In this document: positions 14,583-23,171 of the stretch, one piece after another
Layout of the letters: each line of letters begins with the position of its first letter
Position numbering within the stretch: position 1 is the first letter of the stretch
From: Actinosynnema sp. ALI-1.44
GTDB taxonomy: Bacteria; Actinomycetota; Actinomycetes; Mycobacteriales; Pseudonocardiaceae
Length of the DNA: 64,000 nt
Direction of reading: 5' to 3'
Assembly (NCBI RefSeq): GCF_001984155.1
Contig: NZ_MTQO01000045.1
Location: forward strand, 1-64,000
The notes under the pieces: model-generated
Database searches by the model: none
The model's input: only the letters and a program-made list of their open reading frames with translations
What the model was told of the DNA's origin: nothing
Translations under genes and position numbers: made by a program

Positions 14583-16175
14583 ATGAACCAGCCATCCGAC
14601 GCGGTCGCGCGGGCACGGCAGAACTCGGTCGGTGACCTGTTGCGCCGGACTGCCCGGCGCTGTCCGGACAAGACGGCTGTTGTGGCAGGCGATCTCCGGG
14701 TCACCTACGCCGAGTTCGACGTGGCCGTCAACCGGGCCGCGCACGCTCTGGCCGCGCGTGGGCTCGCGAAGGGCGACCGACTCGCGTTGCTCAGTCACAA
14801 CTGCTGGCAGTACGCCGTGCTCACCTACGCCACGGCTCGGTTGGGCGTACTGCTCGTGCCGATCAATTTCATGCTCACCGCCGACGAGATCGCCTACATC
14901 CTGCGGCACTCGGGTTCGAGCGGACTGGTCACCGAGGACACACTCGCCGCCACGGCCGACAAAGCTCTTGCCGCGGCAGGCATCCAGGGAGTGCGCGGCT
15001 GGATCCCGGTCTCCGGCGCCGCGCCGCACGACGAGTGGGAGGACGTCGACCCGTGGTGGCAGGAGGGACCGGTCACGCCGCCTGACGTCGCCGTGGCCGA
15101 CGACGACCCGCTGCGGCTGATGTACACCTCCGGCACGGAGTCACGGCCCAAGGGCGTGTTGCTGTCCAGCCGCTCCCTGATCGCCCAGTACGCCAGTTGC
15201 GCCGTCGACGGCGGGATGAGCGGGGACGACATCGAAGTGCACGCCCTGCCGCTGTACCACTGCGCCCAGCTCGACGTCTGCTTCAACGTCGACGTCTACC
15301 TCGGTGCCACCAGCGTCGTCCTGCCCGGCCCGGACCCGGCCACCCTGCTGGCCACCATCGCGCGCGAGCAGGCCACCAAGCTGTTCGCCCCGCCCACCGT
15401 GTGGATCTCGCTGCTGCGGCACCCCGACTTCGACCGCACCGACCTGTCCAGTCTGCGCAAGGCGTACTACGGCGCCTCCCCCATGCCTGTCGAGGTGCTC
15501 CGTGAGATGCGGCAGCGGCTGCCCGGTGTGCGGTTGTGGAACCTGTACGGGCAGACCGAACTCGCTCCGGTGGCCACCGTGCTGGGCCCGGACGAGCAGT
15601 TGAGCCACATCGGCAGCGCGGGACGCCCCGCGCTGCACGTCGAAACGATGATCGTCGACGATGACGACAACCCGGTCCCTGCCGGGGTGGTCGGCGAGAT
15701 CGTGCATCGCAGTCCACACGCCACACTCGGCTACTACCACGACGAGGACAAGACTGCCGAGGCGTTCCGCAACGGCTGGTTCCACAGCGGCGACCTCGGC
15801 GTCGCCGACAGCGACGGCTATCTGACCATTGTGGACCGCAAGAAGGACATGATCAAAACCGGCGGGGAGAACGTCGCCAGCCGCGAGGTGGAGGAAGCCC
15901 TCTACCGGCACGAGGGCGTCGCCGAGGTCGCCGTGTTCGGCGTGCCGCACCCGCGGTGGGTCGAGGCGGTCGCCGCCGTCGTGGTGCCGAAGCCCGGCAC
16001 GGATCTCACGTCCGGCGACGTCATCGGTTTCGCGCGGTCGGTGCTGGCGGGGTACAAGTGCCCCAAGTACGTCGTCGTCACCGACCGGATCCCGAAGAAC
16101 CCCAGCGGGAAGATCGTCAAACGGACGCTCAGGGACAGCTACCACGACCTGGCCGCGGGCGACCAGAACTCGTGA
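14583..16175 (+). CDS. AMP-binding fatty acid/acyl-CoA ligase
   Basis: 530 residues from ATG 14583, which has AGGAGG eight bases upstream. It belongs to the ANL superfamily: P-loop-like motif MYTSGTESRPKGVLLS, YGQTE (A5), SGDLG (A7, motif ending YLTIVDRKKDMIKTGGENV), and the C-terminal lysine in NPSGKIVKR (A10). It adenylates a carboxylic acid and transfers it to CoA. The A5 region (LWNLYGQTELAPV) and overall length fit medium/long-chain fatty acid-CoA ligases. The exact substrate cannot be read from the sequence. The TetR gene downstream is convergent. Confidence 0.9.
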   Translation: MNQPSDAVARARQNSVGDLLRRTARRCPDKTAVVAGDLRVTYAEFDVAVNRAAHALAARGLAKGDRLALLSHNCWQYAVLTYATARLGVLLVPINFMLTADEIAYILRHSGSSGLVTEDTLAATADKALAAAGIQGVRGWIPVSGAAPHDEWEDVDPWWQEGPVTPPDVAVADDDPLRLMYTSGTESRPKGVLLSSRSLIAQYASCAVDGGMSGDDIEVHALPLYHCAQLDVCFNVDVYLGATSVVLPGPDPATLLATIAREQATKLFAPPTVWISLLRHPDFDRTDLSSLRKAYYGASPMPVEVLREMRQRLPGVRLWNLYGQTELAPVATVLGPDEQLSHIGSAGRPALHVETMIVDDDDNPVPAGVVGEIVHRSPHATLGYYHDEDKTAEAFRNGWFHSGDLGVADSDGYLTIVDRKKDMIKTGGENVASREVEEALYRHEGVAEVAVFGVPHPRWVEAVAAVVVPKPGTDLTSGDVIGFARSVLAGYKCPKYVVVTDRIPKNPSGKIVKRTLRDSYHDLAAGDQNS

Positions 16176-16193
16176 GGATCTTCTCGCGACCAG

Positions 16194-16784
16194 TCAGTCC
16201 GCGCGATGCCGGTCGAGGAAACGCTGGGCGTACTGCCGCCACTGCGCCCGGGTTCGGGCCGGGGCGCCGAGCAGCACCCGGTACAGGATCGGTCCGACGA
16301 GCTCAGTGACCGCGTCCTGCGTGTTCGCCGAGGCCGGGATGTCCCCCCTGGCGACGGCACGCTCGATGACCGCGCGGGCGCTGGGCCCCAGCAGGTCGGC
16401 CGAGCCGACCAGGTCGGCGACCTTCGGGTCGTGCTGCGCCTCGCCGACCAGGGCCCGGTAGGCCAGGCCGGCGTGGGACGTGGTGAGGAAGGTGGCCAGG
16501 GTTTCCGCGTACGCCACCAGGTCCGTGCGGGAGTCCTTGGCGGCCGGGACGTCCAGTTCGTGCGCGGCGTCGAAGGTCGCGGCCTCGATGAGGATCTCCG
16601 CCTTCGACGACCACCACCGGTAGACCGTCTGCTTGCCGACCCCGGCCCGCTCGGCGATGCCTTTCATGGTCATCGCCGCGTACCCGTCCTCGACGAGCAT
16701 GTCGTCCACAGCATGGAGCACCGCCAGGCGCGCCGCCTCGCTGCGCGGACGGCCGGTGGTGGGAGTCTCCCCTGGGGTGCTCAT
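16194..16784 (-). CDS. TetR family repressor, likely controlling the adjacent MFS pump
   Basis: 196 residues. The N-terminal HTH is typical: AARLAVLHAVDDMLVEDGYAA then MTMKGIAERAGVGKQTVYRWW. The C-terminal domain resembles the TetR_C_11/SACE_7040-like ligand domain (LATFLTTSHAGLAYRALVGEAQHDP). It is the second gene of an operon with the MFS gene, 10 bases upstream on the same strand. Two matching palindromes precede that operon, so autoregulation together with the pump is likely. Confidence 0.9.
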   Translation of the reverse strand: MSTPGETPTTGRPRSEAARLAVLHAVDDMLVEDGYAAMTMKGIAERAGVGKQTVYRWWSSKAEILIEAATFDAAHELDVPAAKDSRTDLVAYAETLATFLTTSHAGLAYRALVGEAQHDPKVADLVGSADLLGPSARAVIERAVARGDIPASANTQDAVTELVGPILYRVLLGAPARTRAQWRQYAQRFLDRHRAD

Positions 16785-16794
16785 GCCGGGAACC

Positions 16795-17979
16795 CTATCG
16801 CCGTGCCGTCGCGCGTTCGGCGATGCCGACGAGCAGTGCCAGCACCGCGACGACGCCGGTGAAGATCAGCCCGGCGGTCCGCAGGTCGGTGAGCACGGCC
16901 AGGACGCCGACGCCGATCGCAGGCACCGCGAGCATGCTGTACAGCCCCGCGAAGAACGACGACGAGACCTCGCCCCGGTGCGTCGGCGGTGTCTGCTCGA
17001 CGGTCGTGGCGATCCCGGCGTACAGGCACAGTCCACTGGACACACCGACGACCACCGCGGCGATCAGCAACGGCAGCAACAGGGTCGCGGCCAGCGCCCA
17101 CGCCAGCAACGCGGCCGCCACGACTGTCCCGGCACATCCGAGGGGCAACGCGGTACGGGCCGCGATGCCCTTGCCGAGCAGCTGGCCGATCGCGATCCCG
17201 GCGAACGCGAGGAAGACGAGGAATCCCGCCAGGGTGTGGCTGGTCGTGTGCAACGACCTGACCAGGAACAGCGCGCCGATCGCGGTCAGCACCCCGGCGA
17301 CCGCGAACCCGCATCCGGTGGCGAGCACCCCACGGGTGAACGCCCCACGCAGTCGCGCGGGAACACGCAGCCGGTGTGGCCGGATCCGGAACTTCCCGCC
17401 GACCGCGGTGCGCTCGGTCGACGTCCACAAGGCCACGACCGCGAGGATGGTGAGCACCAGGTGGACGACGTACGGCGCGACCAGCGGATCCGACAGCGCG
17501 TCCGCGAGCACCCCGGACAGCAACGTCCCCATCGCGAGGCCGCCCGCGTTGACCCCGATGGCGAGCGCCCCGGCCGTGGCCTTGCGTTTGGGCGTGAACA
17601 GGTCGATCACCGCGGCCGTCCCCGTCCCGCTCATCAGGCCCGCGCCGAGTCCGGAAAGGACCCTGGCGACCACGAGAACGGGCAGTGACGGCGGGAGCAG
17701 GAAGAGCACCGCGCTCAGCAGCGAGCACGCGACGGCCGCCAACAGGACGGGACGCCTGCCGACTTCGTCGGACAAGCGTCCGAACAGCGACAGCGTCGCC
17801 ACGACGCCGATCGCGTAGACCGCGAACAGCGCGGTGACGGTCAACGGGCTCAGTGCCAGCTTGGCCGCGTAGATCGAGTACAGCGGTGTGGGCAGTGTGG
17901 TGCCCATCATCGTGACGGCGAAGGCGAACGCGGTGGCGGCGACCGCCACCCGACTGCGCCGGGAAACCATCGTGGTCAT
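16795..17979 (-). CDS. MFS family drug/metabolite efflux transporter
   Basis: 394 residues with about 12 membrane helices. The MFS motif between TM2 and TM3 is present as GRLSDEVGRRPVLL (G-x3-D-x2-GR+P). TM1 contains GTTLPTPLYSIY, typical of DHA-type exporters of actinomycetes. It probably exports a small hydrophobic compound by proton antiport. Start ATG 17979 (MTTMVSRRSR); a second ATG three codons on is equally usable. The upstream operators suggest induction when the TetR protein binds a ligand. Confidence 0.88.
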   Translation of the reverse strand: MTTMVSRRSRVAVAATAFAFAVTMMGTTLPTPLYSIYAAKLALSPLTVTALFAVYAIGVVATLSLFGRLSDEVGRRPVLLAAVACSLLSAVLFLLPPSLPVLVVARVLSGLGAGLMSGTGTAAVIDLFTPKRKATAGALAIGVNAGGLAMGTLLSGVLADALSDPLVAPYVVHLVLTILAVVALWTSTERTAVGGKFRIRPHRLRVPARLRGAFTRGVLATGCGFAVAGVLTAIGALFLVRSLHTTSHTLAGFLVFLAFAGIAIGQLLGKGIAARTALPLGCAGTVVAAALLAWALAATLLLPLLIAAVVVGVSSGLCLYAGIATTVEQTPPTHRGEVSSSFFAGLYSMLAVPAIGVGVLAVLTDLRTAGLIFTGVVAVLALLVGIAERATARR

Positions 17980-17996
17980 GCGGACAACCTCCGAAC

Positions 17997-18057
17997 ATAA
18001 CGAGACACCATGTCTCGTTATTCGGACGGTAACATCTTACGAGTCACCCTGTCTCGA
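17997..18057. promoter_or_regulatory. Pair of related palindromic operators upstream of the MFS-TetR operon
   Basis: The first site (17997-18021) is a perfect inverted repeat with 11-base arms ATAACGAGACA and TGTCTCGTTAT around CCA. The second (18039-18057) is an imperfect copy, ACGAGTCACCCTGTCTCGA. Their centres are 39 bases apart. They begin 18 bases before the MFS start codon, placing them on the promoter and leader. TetR-type repressors bind such palindromes, so these are probably the sites of the TetR encoded downstream. Confidence 0.75.
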
Positions 18058-18097
18058 TACGCCGGGAGCTCGTCACGCGGATCACAGCGGCGAGCCG

Positions 18098-18132
18098 GTA
18101 TAAACCGAGCGTATAAACCGTGTGTATAGTCG
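18098..18132 (+). repeat. Three 13-base iterons upstream of the ABC exporter genes
   Basis: GTATAAACCG (18098), GTATAAACCG (18111) and GTATAGTCG (18124) recur with an exact 13-base period, ending 37 bases before the ATPase start. The repeats resemble a stack of regulator half-sites or overlapping -10 elements. No regulator is encoded next to the exporter other than the TetR protein on the opposite strand. Confidence 0.55.
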
Positions 18133-18169
18133 TTCACGAGCCCCGGTCAGCCAGCCAAGGAGACCCCCT

Positions 18170-18862
18170 GTGACCCACCTGTCCGATCCGCCCCTGCTGG
18201 AAGCGGATCAGCTGCACAAGGCCTTCGGGCAGACACCGGCGCTGACCGGCGCGAGCGCACGGGTCGACACCGGCGAGGTGCTGGCGGTGATGGGACCGTC
18301 CGGCTCGGGGAAGTCCACTTTGCTGCACTGCCTCGCCGGGATCGTCCGGCCGGACGCCGGGCACGTCCGCTACCGGGGCGCGGACCTCGGCGAGATGCCG
18401 GACACCGAGCGGTCCGCGCTGCGGCGCACCGACTTCGGCTTCGTGTTCCAGTTCGGGCAACTGGTGCCCGAGCTGACGTTCCTGGAGAACGTGGCCCTGC
18501 CGCTGCGGTTGAACGGCACACCGCGACGTGTGGCCGTGCAGCGGGCGACCGAACTGCTCGACCGGCTGTACCTCGCGGACCTGGCGGCCAAGCGGCCCGG
18601 CGAGGCCTCCGGCGGCCAGGGACAGCGGGTCGCGGTCGCGCGGGCGTTGATCACCGGACCGAAGGTCATCTTCGCCGACGAGCCGACCGGTGCGCTGGAC
18701 TCGCTCAACGGTGAACACGTCATGCGGTTGCTCGTCTCCACAGCCAAGGAGTCGCAGGCCGCGGTGGTCCTGGTGACGCACGACCCCAAGGTCGCGGCCT
18801 ACGCCGACCGCGAGATCGTCGTCCGGGACGGCGCGGTCAGGCACCTGGAGGTGAGCCAGTGA
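18170..18862 (+). CDS. ABC exporter ATPase (MacB/LolD type)
   Basis: 230 residues from GTG 18170, preceded by AAGGAGA. Walker A is GPSGSGKST, the Q-loop is FVFQFGQLVPELTFLENV, the signature is degenerate as ASGGQGQRVAVARAL, and Walker B is VIFADEPTGALD. The LTFLENVALPL and DEPTGALDS features are those of ATPases that power FtsX-like permeases. The stop overlaps the permease start by four bases (GTGA), so the two are co-translated. Confidence 0.92.
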   Translation: MTHLSDPPLLEADQLHKAFGQTPALTGASARVDTGEVLAVMGPSGSGKSTLLHCLAGIVRPDAGHVRYRGADLGEMPDTERSALRRTDFGFVFQFGQLVPELTFLENVALPLRLNGTPRRVAVQRATELLDRLYLADLAAKRPGEASGGQGQRVAVARALITGPKVIFADEPTGALDSLNGEHVMRLLVSTAKESQAAVVLVTHDPKVAAYADREIVVRDGAVRHLEVSQ

Positions 18863-21102
18863 TCTCCCGCGTGCTCAACGACATCGTCATCGGCGTCCGG
18901 CTGACCGTGGCCGGTGGCCGCGATTCGCTGGTCCGGCTGGCGTTGACCGCGCTCGGTGTCGGGCTCGGGGTGGCGGTGCTGCTGTCCGCGACGGCCGTGC
19001 CGCACATGCTTGACGCCCGCAACGAGCGCGGCGCGGCCCGGAGCGTCGACTGGCTGGACTCGAACCCGTCGCCCCGACCCGGAGTCGATCCGGTGTACGT
19101 CACGCAGCGCAACGACGAGTTCCGCGGCCGAGGGCTGCAGGGATTCCTCGTCGGGACGACCGGGCCGCACTCGCCGCGCGTTCCCGGCGTGGACCGCCTG
19201 CCCGGCCCCGGTGAGGTCGTGCTGTCCCCCGGGCTGGCGCGGCTGCTCGCGTCACCGGACGGCGAACTGCTGCGGCCCCGCTTCTCCCAGCGGCTGATCG
19301 GCACCATCGGCGACGAAGGGCTGACCGGCCCGAACGAGCTGTACTTCATCATCGGATCGGAGAACGCCTCGGTGCTGCCCGGCGCACGCATGGTCAGCCA
19401 GTTCGGCACGACATCGCCGAGTCGTGAGCTGACCACGCTGCAATGGCTGTTGATCGTGCTCGGCGCGACGTCGTTCCTGATCCCGGTCATCGTGTTCGTG
19501 GCCACCAGCACCCGGCTCGCCGCGTCGGTGCGGGACCGACGGCTGGCGGCGCTGCGGCTGATCGGCGCGAGCGGCAGCCAGGTCAGGCGGATCGCCGCGG
19601 GCGAGGCGTTCATCGGCGCCGTCGCCGGGCTGTTCGTCGGCGCGGGCCTGTTCCTGCTGATCCGCGCCCTCGTCCCGGAGATCACGGTCGCGGCCTTCCG
19701 CGGCGGCATCTTCGCGGCGGACGTCCGGCCGGACTGGGTGCTGGCCGTGGTGATCGCCGTCGGGCTGCCCGTGGTGGCGATCGTGGTGGCGATCATGTCG
19801 TTGCGGCGCACGATCATCGAGCCGCTCGGGGTGGTCAGGCAGTCCTCCGGCGCACCCCGCAGGCTGTGGTGGCGCCTGCTGCCGCCGCTCGTCGGCGGCG
19901 TGCTCGTCCTGGTGTCCACAGCGGAACGGCAACTTCCCCTGATCGCGGGCATCGCCCTGCTGCTGACGTGGGTTCCCGTGCTGCTGCCGTGGATCGTCGA
20001 ACGGGTGACCCGGCGGATCGACGGCGGCTGGTCGCCCGCGTTCCAGTTGGCCGTCCGCCGGTTGCAGATGGACAGCGGCACAGCCGCCCGTGTCGTCGCG
20101 GGTGTCGCGGTCGTGCTGGCCGGATCGATCGCGCTGCAGACCGTGTACGACCGCGCCGACGAGGAAACCGCGCCGAGCACGTCCGGCCAGGTCACCGTCA
20201 CGTACATGTCCAAGTCGCTCACGCAGTTGCGTGACTTCGAGGCGGCCATGCACGGCATCAACGGCATGGCCGGTGTCCCCGTCAGAACCTGGGGACGGCT
20301 CGCCGACCAAGCCGGTAGGCACCTGGAGATGCGGCTTTCGCCGTGCCGCGACATCGCCGCGACGCCTTGCACGGACGGTGACGTCTTCTACCAGCCCGGT
20401 GGCCAGTCGCAGCCGGACCAATTCGTCCCGGCCGCGAGGCAGGCGGTGTGGTTCGACAAGACCGAAGGCTCTCCACAGTGGACACTGCCGCGCCTGCGCG
20501 CGTTGCCGTCCGACACCGAAGGGTTGGGCCTGCTGGTGGTCACGCCCGGCGCGCTGGCCGACGCCACCGGCACGCTGCGGCTGTTGTCGACCGTGACCAC
20601 ACAGCAACCGCCTGGCGATCCCCTGTTCGCGGAGAACGTGCGCAACGCCGTCGGCAGCCTCGGGTGGAACGGCAACGTCATGACGCTGGGCACGGGCAAG
20701 GACTCCACCTACCTGCTGATCAGCCGGGTGTTGCAGATCGGCGCGTTCATCACGCTGCTGATCGCGGTGGCGAGCCTGATCGTGGTGGCGCTCGAGCAGA
20801 TGCGCGAACGCCGCCGCTCGCTCGCGGTGCTCACCGCGAACGGCGTGCCACGGTCGGTTCTCGCCAAGGCACTGCTGTGGCAGACCAGCATCCCGGTCGC
20901 CGTCGCCGTGCTGGTCGCGTCGGTCGCCGGTGTGCTGCTGGCCGCGCTGCTGCTGGTGGCCACCGCTCGCCCGGTCGTGTTCGACTGGATGACCGTGGCC
21001 CTGTCCGGCGGTGCGGCGCTCGGGTCGGTCCTGGTGGTCACCGTCCTCACCCTGCCCGCGCTCTGGCAGGCGACCAGCACCACAGCCCTGCGAGAGGTGT
21101 GA
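18859..21102 (+). CDS. FtsX-like ABC permease
   Basis: 747 residues from GTG 18859. It has the duplicated FtsX arrangement. TM1 is near residues 20-45, followed by a large extracytoplasmic domain; three helices lie near 190-320 (ATSTRLAASVRDRRLAALRLIGASGSQVRRI is the first FtsX box), then two helices near 330-370. A second extracytoplasmic domain follows, and three last helices lie near 610-740 with the repeat of the box (LEQMRERRRSLAVLTANGVPRSVLAKAL). Such permeases act mechanically on envelope substrates or peptides, and in actinomycetes often give resistance to antibiotics. The substrate is unknown. Confidence 0.88.
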   Translation: MISRVLNDIVIGVRLTVAGGRDSLVRLALTALGVGLGVAVLLSATAVPHMLDARNERGAARSVDWLDSNPSPRPGVDPVYVTQRNDEFRGRGLQGFLVGTTGPHSPRVPGVDRLPGPGEVVLSPGLARLLASPDGELLRPRFSQRLIGTIGDEGLTGPNELYFIIGSENASVLPGARMVSQFGTTSPSRELTTLQWLLIVLGATSFLIPVIVFVATSTRLAASVRDRRLAALRLIGASGSQVRRIAAGEAFIGAVAGLFVGAGLFLLIRALVPEITVAAFRGGIFAADVRPDWVLAVVIAVGLPVVAIVVAIMSLRRTIIEPLGVVRQSSGAPRRLWWRLLPPLVGGVLVLVSTAERQLPLIAGIALLLTWVPVLLPWIVERVTRRIDGGWSPAFQLAVRRLQMDSGTAARVVAGVAVVLAGSIALQTVYDRADEETAPSTSGQVTVTYMSKSLTQLRDFEAAMHGINGMAGVPVRTWGRLADQAGRHLEMRLSPCRDIAATPCTDGDVFYQPGGQSQPDQFVPAARQAVWFDKTEGSPQWTLPRLRALPSDTEGLGLLVVTPGALADATGTLRLLSTVTTQQPPGDPLFAENVRNAVGSLGWNGNVMTLGTGKDSTYLLISRVLQIGAFITLLIAVASLIVVALEQMRERRRSLAVLTANGVPRSVLAKALLWQTSIPVAVAVLVASVAGVLLAALLLVATARPVVFDWMTVALSGGAALGSVLVVTVLTLPALWQATSTTALREV

Positions 21103-21135
21103 CTGTCAGCTGAGCAGGACGTATACCGTCCAAGC

Positions 21136-22386
21136 GTGACCACGTACTCGGCTGTCACCACCACCGGCATCTACTGCCGCCCGGGGTGTGGTGCCAAGCC
21201 GCTGGCGAAGAACAACGTGACCTACGAGCTGGCGGCGGCCGCTGAGGCCGCGGGATTCCGCGCGTGCCTGCGGTGCCGCCCGTACCGGGTCGCCGGTCCG
21301 GTCAACGCCGACGCGCCGGAACTGGTGTGCCACGCCGTGCAGCTGATCATCGGCGGAGAGCTGGATCGCGGCACGGAGTCCGCGCTCGCCGAGCGCGTCG
21401 GGGTGTCGCCGAGGCACCTGCGGCGGCTGTTCCTCAAGCACCTCGGTGCGAGCCCGGATCAACTGGCGCGCTCACGGCGGGCGCATTTCGCCCGCAGGCT
21501 GCTGGACGACACGGACCTGACGATCCTGGATGTCGCGTTCGCGTCGGGGTTCGGCAGTCTGCGGCAGTTCAACCGGACCATGCGGGAGGTCTTCCGCGCG
21601 GCACCGTCCGAACTGCGGGACCGGCGGCGGCGCGCGGACCGGCTGGCGGCGGACGGCGGGCTGGCACTGCGCCTGCCGGTCCCACCGGGCTACGACTGGC
21701 CCGCGATCCGCGCTTATCTTGCGGCGCACGCGATCGCCGGTGTCGAAGTGGTCGACGGTGACACGTACCGCCGCACGATCACGGTGGACGGCGAACCGGG
21801 CCTGCTGGAGATCTCACCCGGCGACCCGGGCAACCTCCTGCTGCGCGCGCACCTGCCGTACTGGGAAGGCCTGATCCACGTGGTGGGGCGCGCCGGGCGG
21901 CTGCTGGGGATCGACGTCGACCACAGCGCGGGTGTCGCCGTGCTGTCGGGCGATCCCGTGCTGGGTCCGTTGGTGCGCGAGCGCCCCGGGTTGACCGTCC
22001 CCGGGGCGTGGAATCCGCTGGAGATCAGCGCCAAGGCCGTCGCCGGTGACACCGCGCGCATCGTGACCGAGCTGGGCACGCCTGTGCCCGGCCTGCCCAG
22101 CGGCCTGACCCACACGTTCCCCGACGCGCTGGACGTGGCCGGTCTCGTCGGGATCGGCCTGCCGGTGGACGAGGCGAGCGAGATCGCCGGTGGGTGGGGT
22201 TCAACGCGGCCCGATGTCGGTTTCCGGCTCGGCCAGCGGGACGCGTTTCCCCAGAAAGACCCGGCATTGGTGGCCGCGCTGCGCGACCTGGGCGGCCGGA
22301 TGCCGCCCACATGGCGCGCTTTGGCCGCCATGCACCTCATGGTTCACGGCGCTGCGACTAGCGTCCCAGGTACATGCCGCCGCTGA
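21136..22386 (+). CDS. Ada/AlkA-like methylation-repair regulator with a degenerate glycosylase domain
   Basis: 416 residues from GTG 21136; this frame is closed by the permease stop just upstream, so no longer start is possible. The Ada zinc domain is seen as TTGIYCRPGC and FRACLRCRP (four Cys; the first is the methyl acceptor), but the usual 20-25 residues before it are absent. Then comes an AraC-type double HTH (residues about 70-165). An AlkA-like part follows (GLALRLPVPPGYDW to the end). In that part the helix-hairpin-helix block (LxxxPGIGxWTA), expected between GLVGIGLP and RDAFPQKD, is missing although the frame is intact. An Asp in the position of the AlkA catalytic Asp seems present (QKDPAL). 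The protein is about 80 residues shorter than usual. Confidence 0.8.
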   Translation: MTTYSAVTTTGIYCRPGCGAKPLAKNNVTYELAAAAEAAGFRACLRCRPYRVAGPVNADAPELVCHAVQLIIGGELDRGTESALAERVGVSPRHLRRLFLKHLGASPDQLARSRRAHFARRLLDDTDLTILDVAFASGFGSLRQFNRTMREVFRAAPSELRDRRRRADRLAADGGLALRLPVPPGYDWPAIRAYLAAHAIAGVEVVDGDTYRRTITVDGEPGLLEISPGDPGNLLLRAHLPYWEGLIHVVGRAGRLLGIDVDHSAGVAVLSGDPVLGPLVRERPGLTVPGAWNPLEISAKAVAGDTARIVTELGTPVPGLPSGLTHTFPDALDVAGLVGIGLPVDEASEIAGGWGSTRPDVGFRLGQRDAFPQKDPALVAALRDLGGRMPPTWRALAAMHLMVHGAATSVPGTCRR

Positions 22387-23086
22387 CATGGATCACCTGG
22401 CCGGTGACGTGGGACGCCGCCGGGGAGGCGAGGAACTCGATGGTCGCCGCGACCTCGTCGGCCTGGCCGAGCCGTCCGTTCGCGGTCCTCGTGCGGACGA
22501 ACTCCCGCCGCGCGGCCGGGAAGTCGCCGCCGCGGAAGAGGTCCGTGCCCTCGGTCGGGCCGGGGGACACGACGTTCGCGGTGATCCCCCGCGCGCCGAG
22601 CCGGAACGCCAGCTCCGAGGTCCACGGCTCCAGCGTCGCCTTGACCGCACCGTAGGCGCCCTGCCCGGAGCGGGCCGTGACGGAGCCGAGGTTCACGATC
22701 CTGGCGTGGTCGGCGAGCCTGGGCAGCAGCGCGGTCGTGACCAGGACGGCGCTCAGCACGTTGCTCTCGAAGTTGCCGAGCCAGGAGGCGCGCACGGCCT
22801 CGAGGTCGTTCTCGTCCGGCGGCCCGCCAGCCAGGTCGGCGAGTCCACCCGCCGCGTTGACCAGCACGTCCACCCGCTCGGGCAGGTCGGCGAGGGCGGC
22901 GGCGACCCCGTCGGTGTCCGTCGCGTCGAACGGGACCGCGGTCGCGCCGATCTCGGCGGCGGCCTCGGCCAGGACGTCCTTGCGGCGCCCGGTGATCACC
23001 ACCTGGTCTCCTGCGGCGGCCAGCCGAGCGGCCACCGCGCGGCCGATGCCGGTGCCTCCTCCGGTCACCACGGCGATGCGGGACAT
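22358..23086 (-). CDS. SDR family oxidoreductase controlled by the adjacent MarR gene
   Basis: 242 residues. Classical SDR motifs are present: TGGGTGIG, NAAGG, and a C-terminal GQVIHVSGGMYLGR. At the active-site Ser/Tyr/Lys the sequence is LGSVTARSGQGAYGAVKATLEPW, so the YxxxK motif is intact (YGAVK). The gene diverges from a MarR gene and shares twin operators with it. Its 3' end overlaps the convergent Ada-like gene by 29 bases. The substrate is unknown. Confidence 0.88.
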   Translation of the reverse strand: MSRIAVVTGGGTGIGRAVAARLAAAGDQVVITGRRKDVLAEAAAEIGATAVPFDATDTDGVAAALADLPERVDVLVNAAGGLADLAGGPPDENDLEAVRASWLGNFESNVLSAVLVTTALLPRLADHARIVNLGSVTARSGQGAYGAVKATLEPWTSELAFRLGARGITANVVSPGPTEGTDLFRGGDFPAARREFVRTRTANGRLGQADEVAATIEFLASPAASHVTGQVIHVSGGMYLGR

Positions 23087-23095
23087 GAAACCCTC

Positions 23096-23154
23096 CTCTT
23101 TAGGTCTAAAGATCTACTCTCGCCACGGTAGCACAGTTCTTTAGACCTAAAGAG
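23096..23154. promoter_or_regulatory. Twin inverted MarR-type operators between the SDR and MarR genes
   Basis: CTCTTTAGGTCTAAAGA (23096-23112) and its exact reverse complement TCTTTAGACCTAAAGAG (23138-23154) face each other, 42 bases centre to centre. Each is itself nearly palindromic (TTTAG-GT-CTAAA). They lie 10 bases before the SDR start on one side and 18 bases before the MarR start on the other. This is the standard layout for a MarR protein that represses both divergent genes. Confidence 0.8.
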
Positions 23155-23171
23155 CAGATTAGGGTGGAGCG

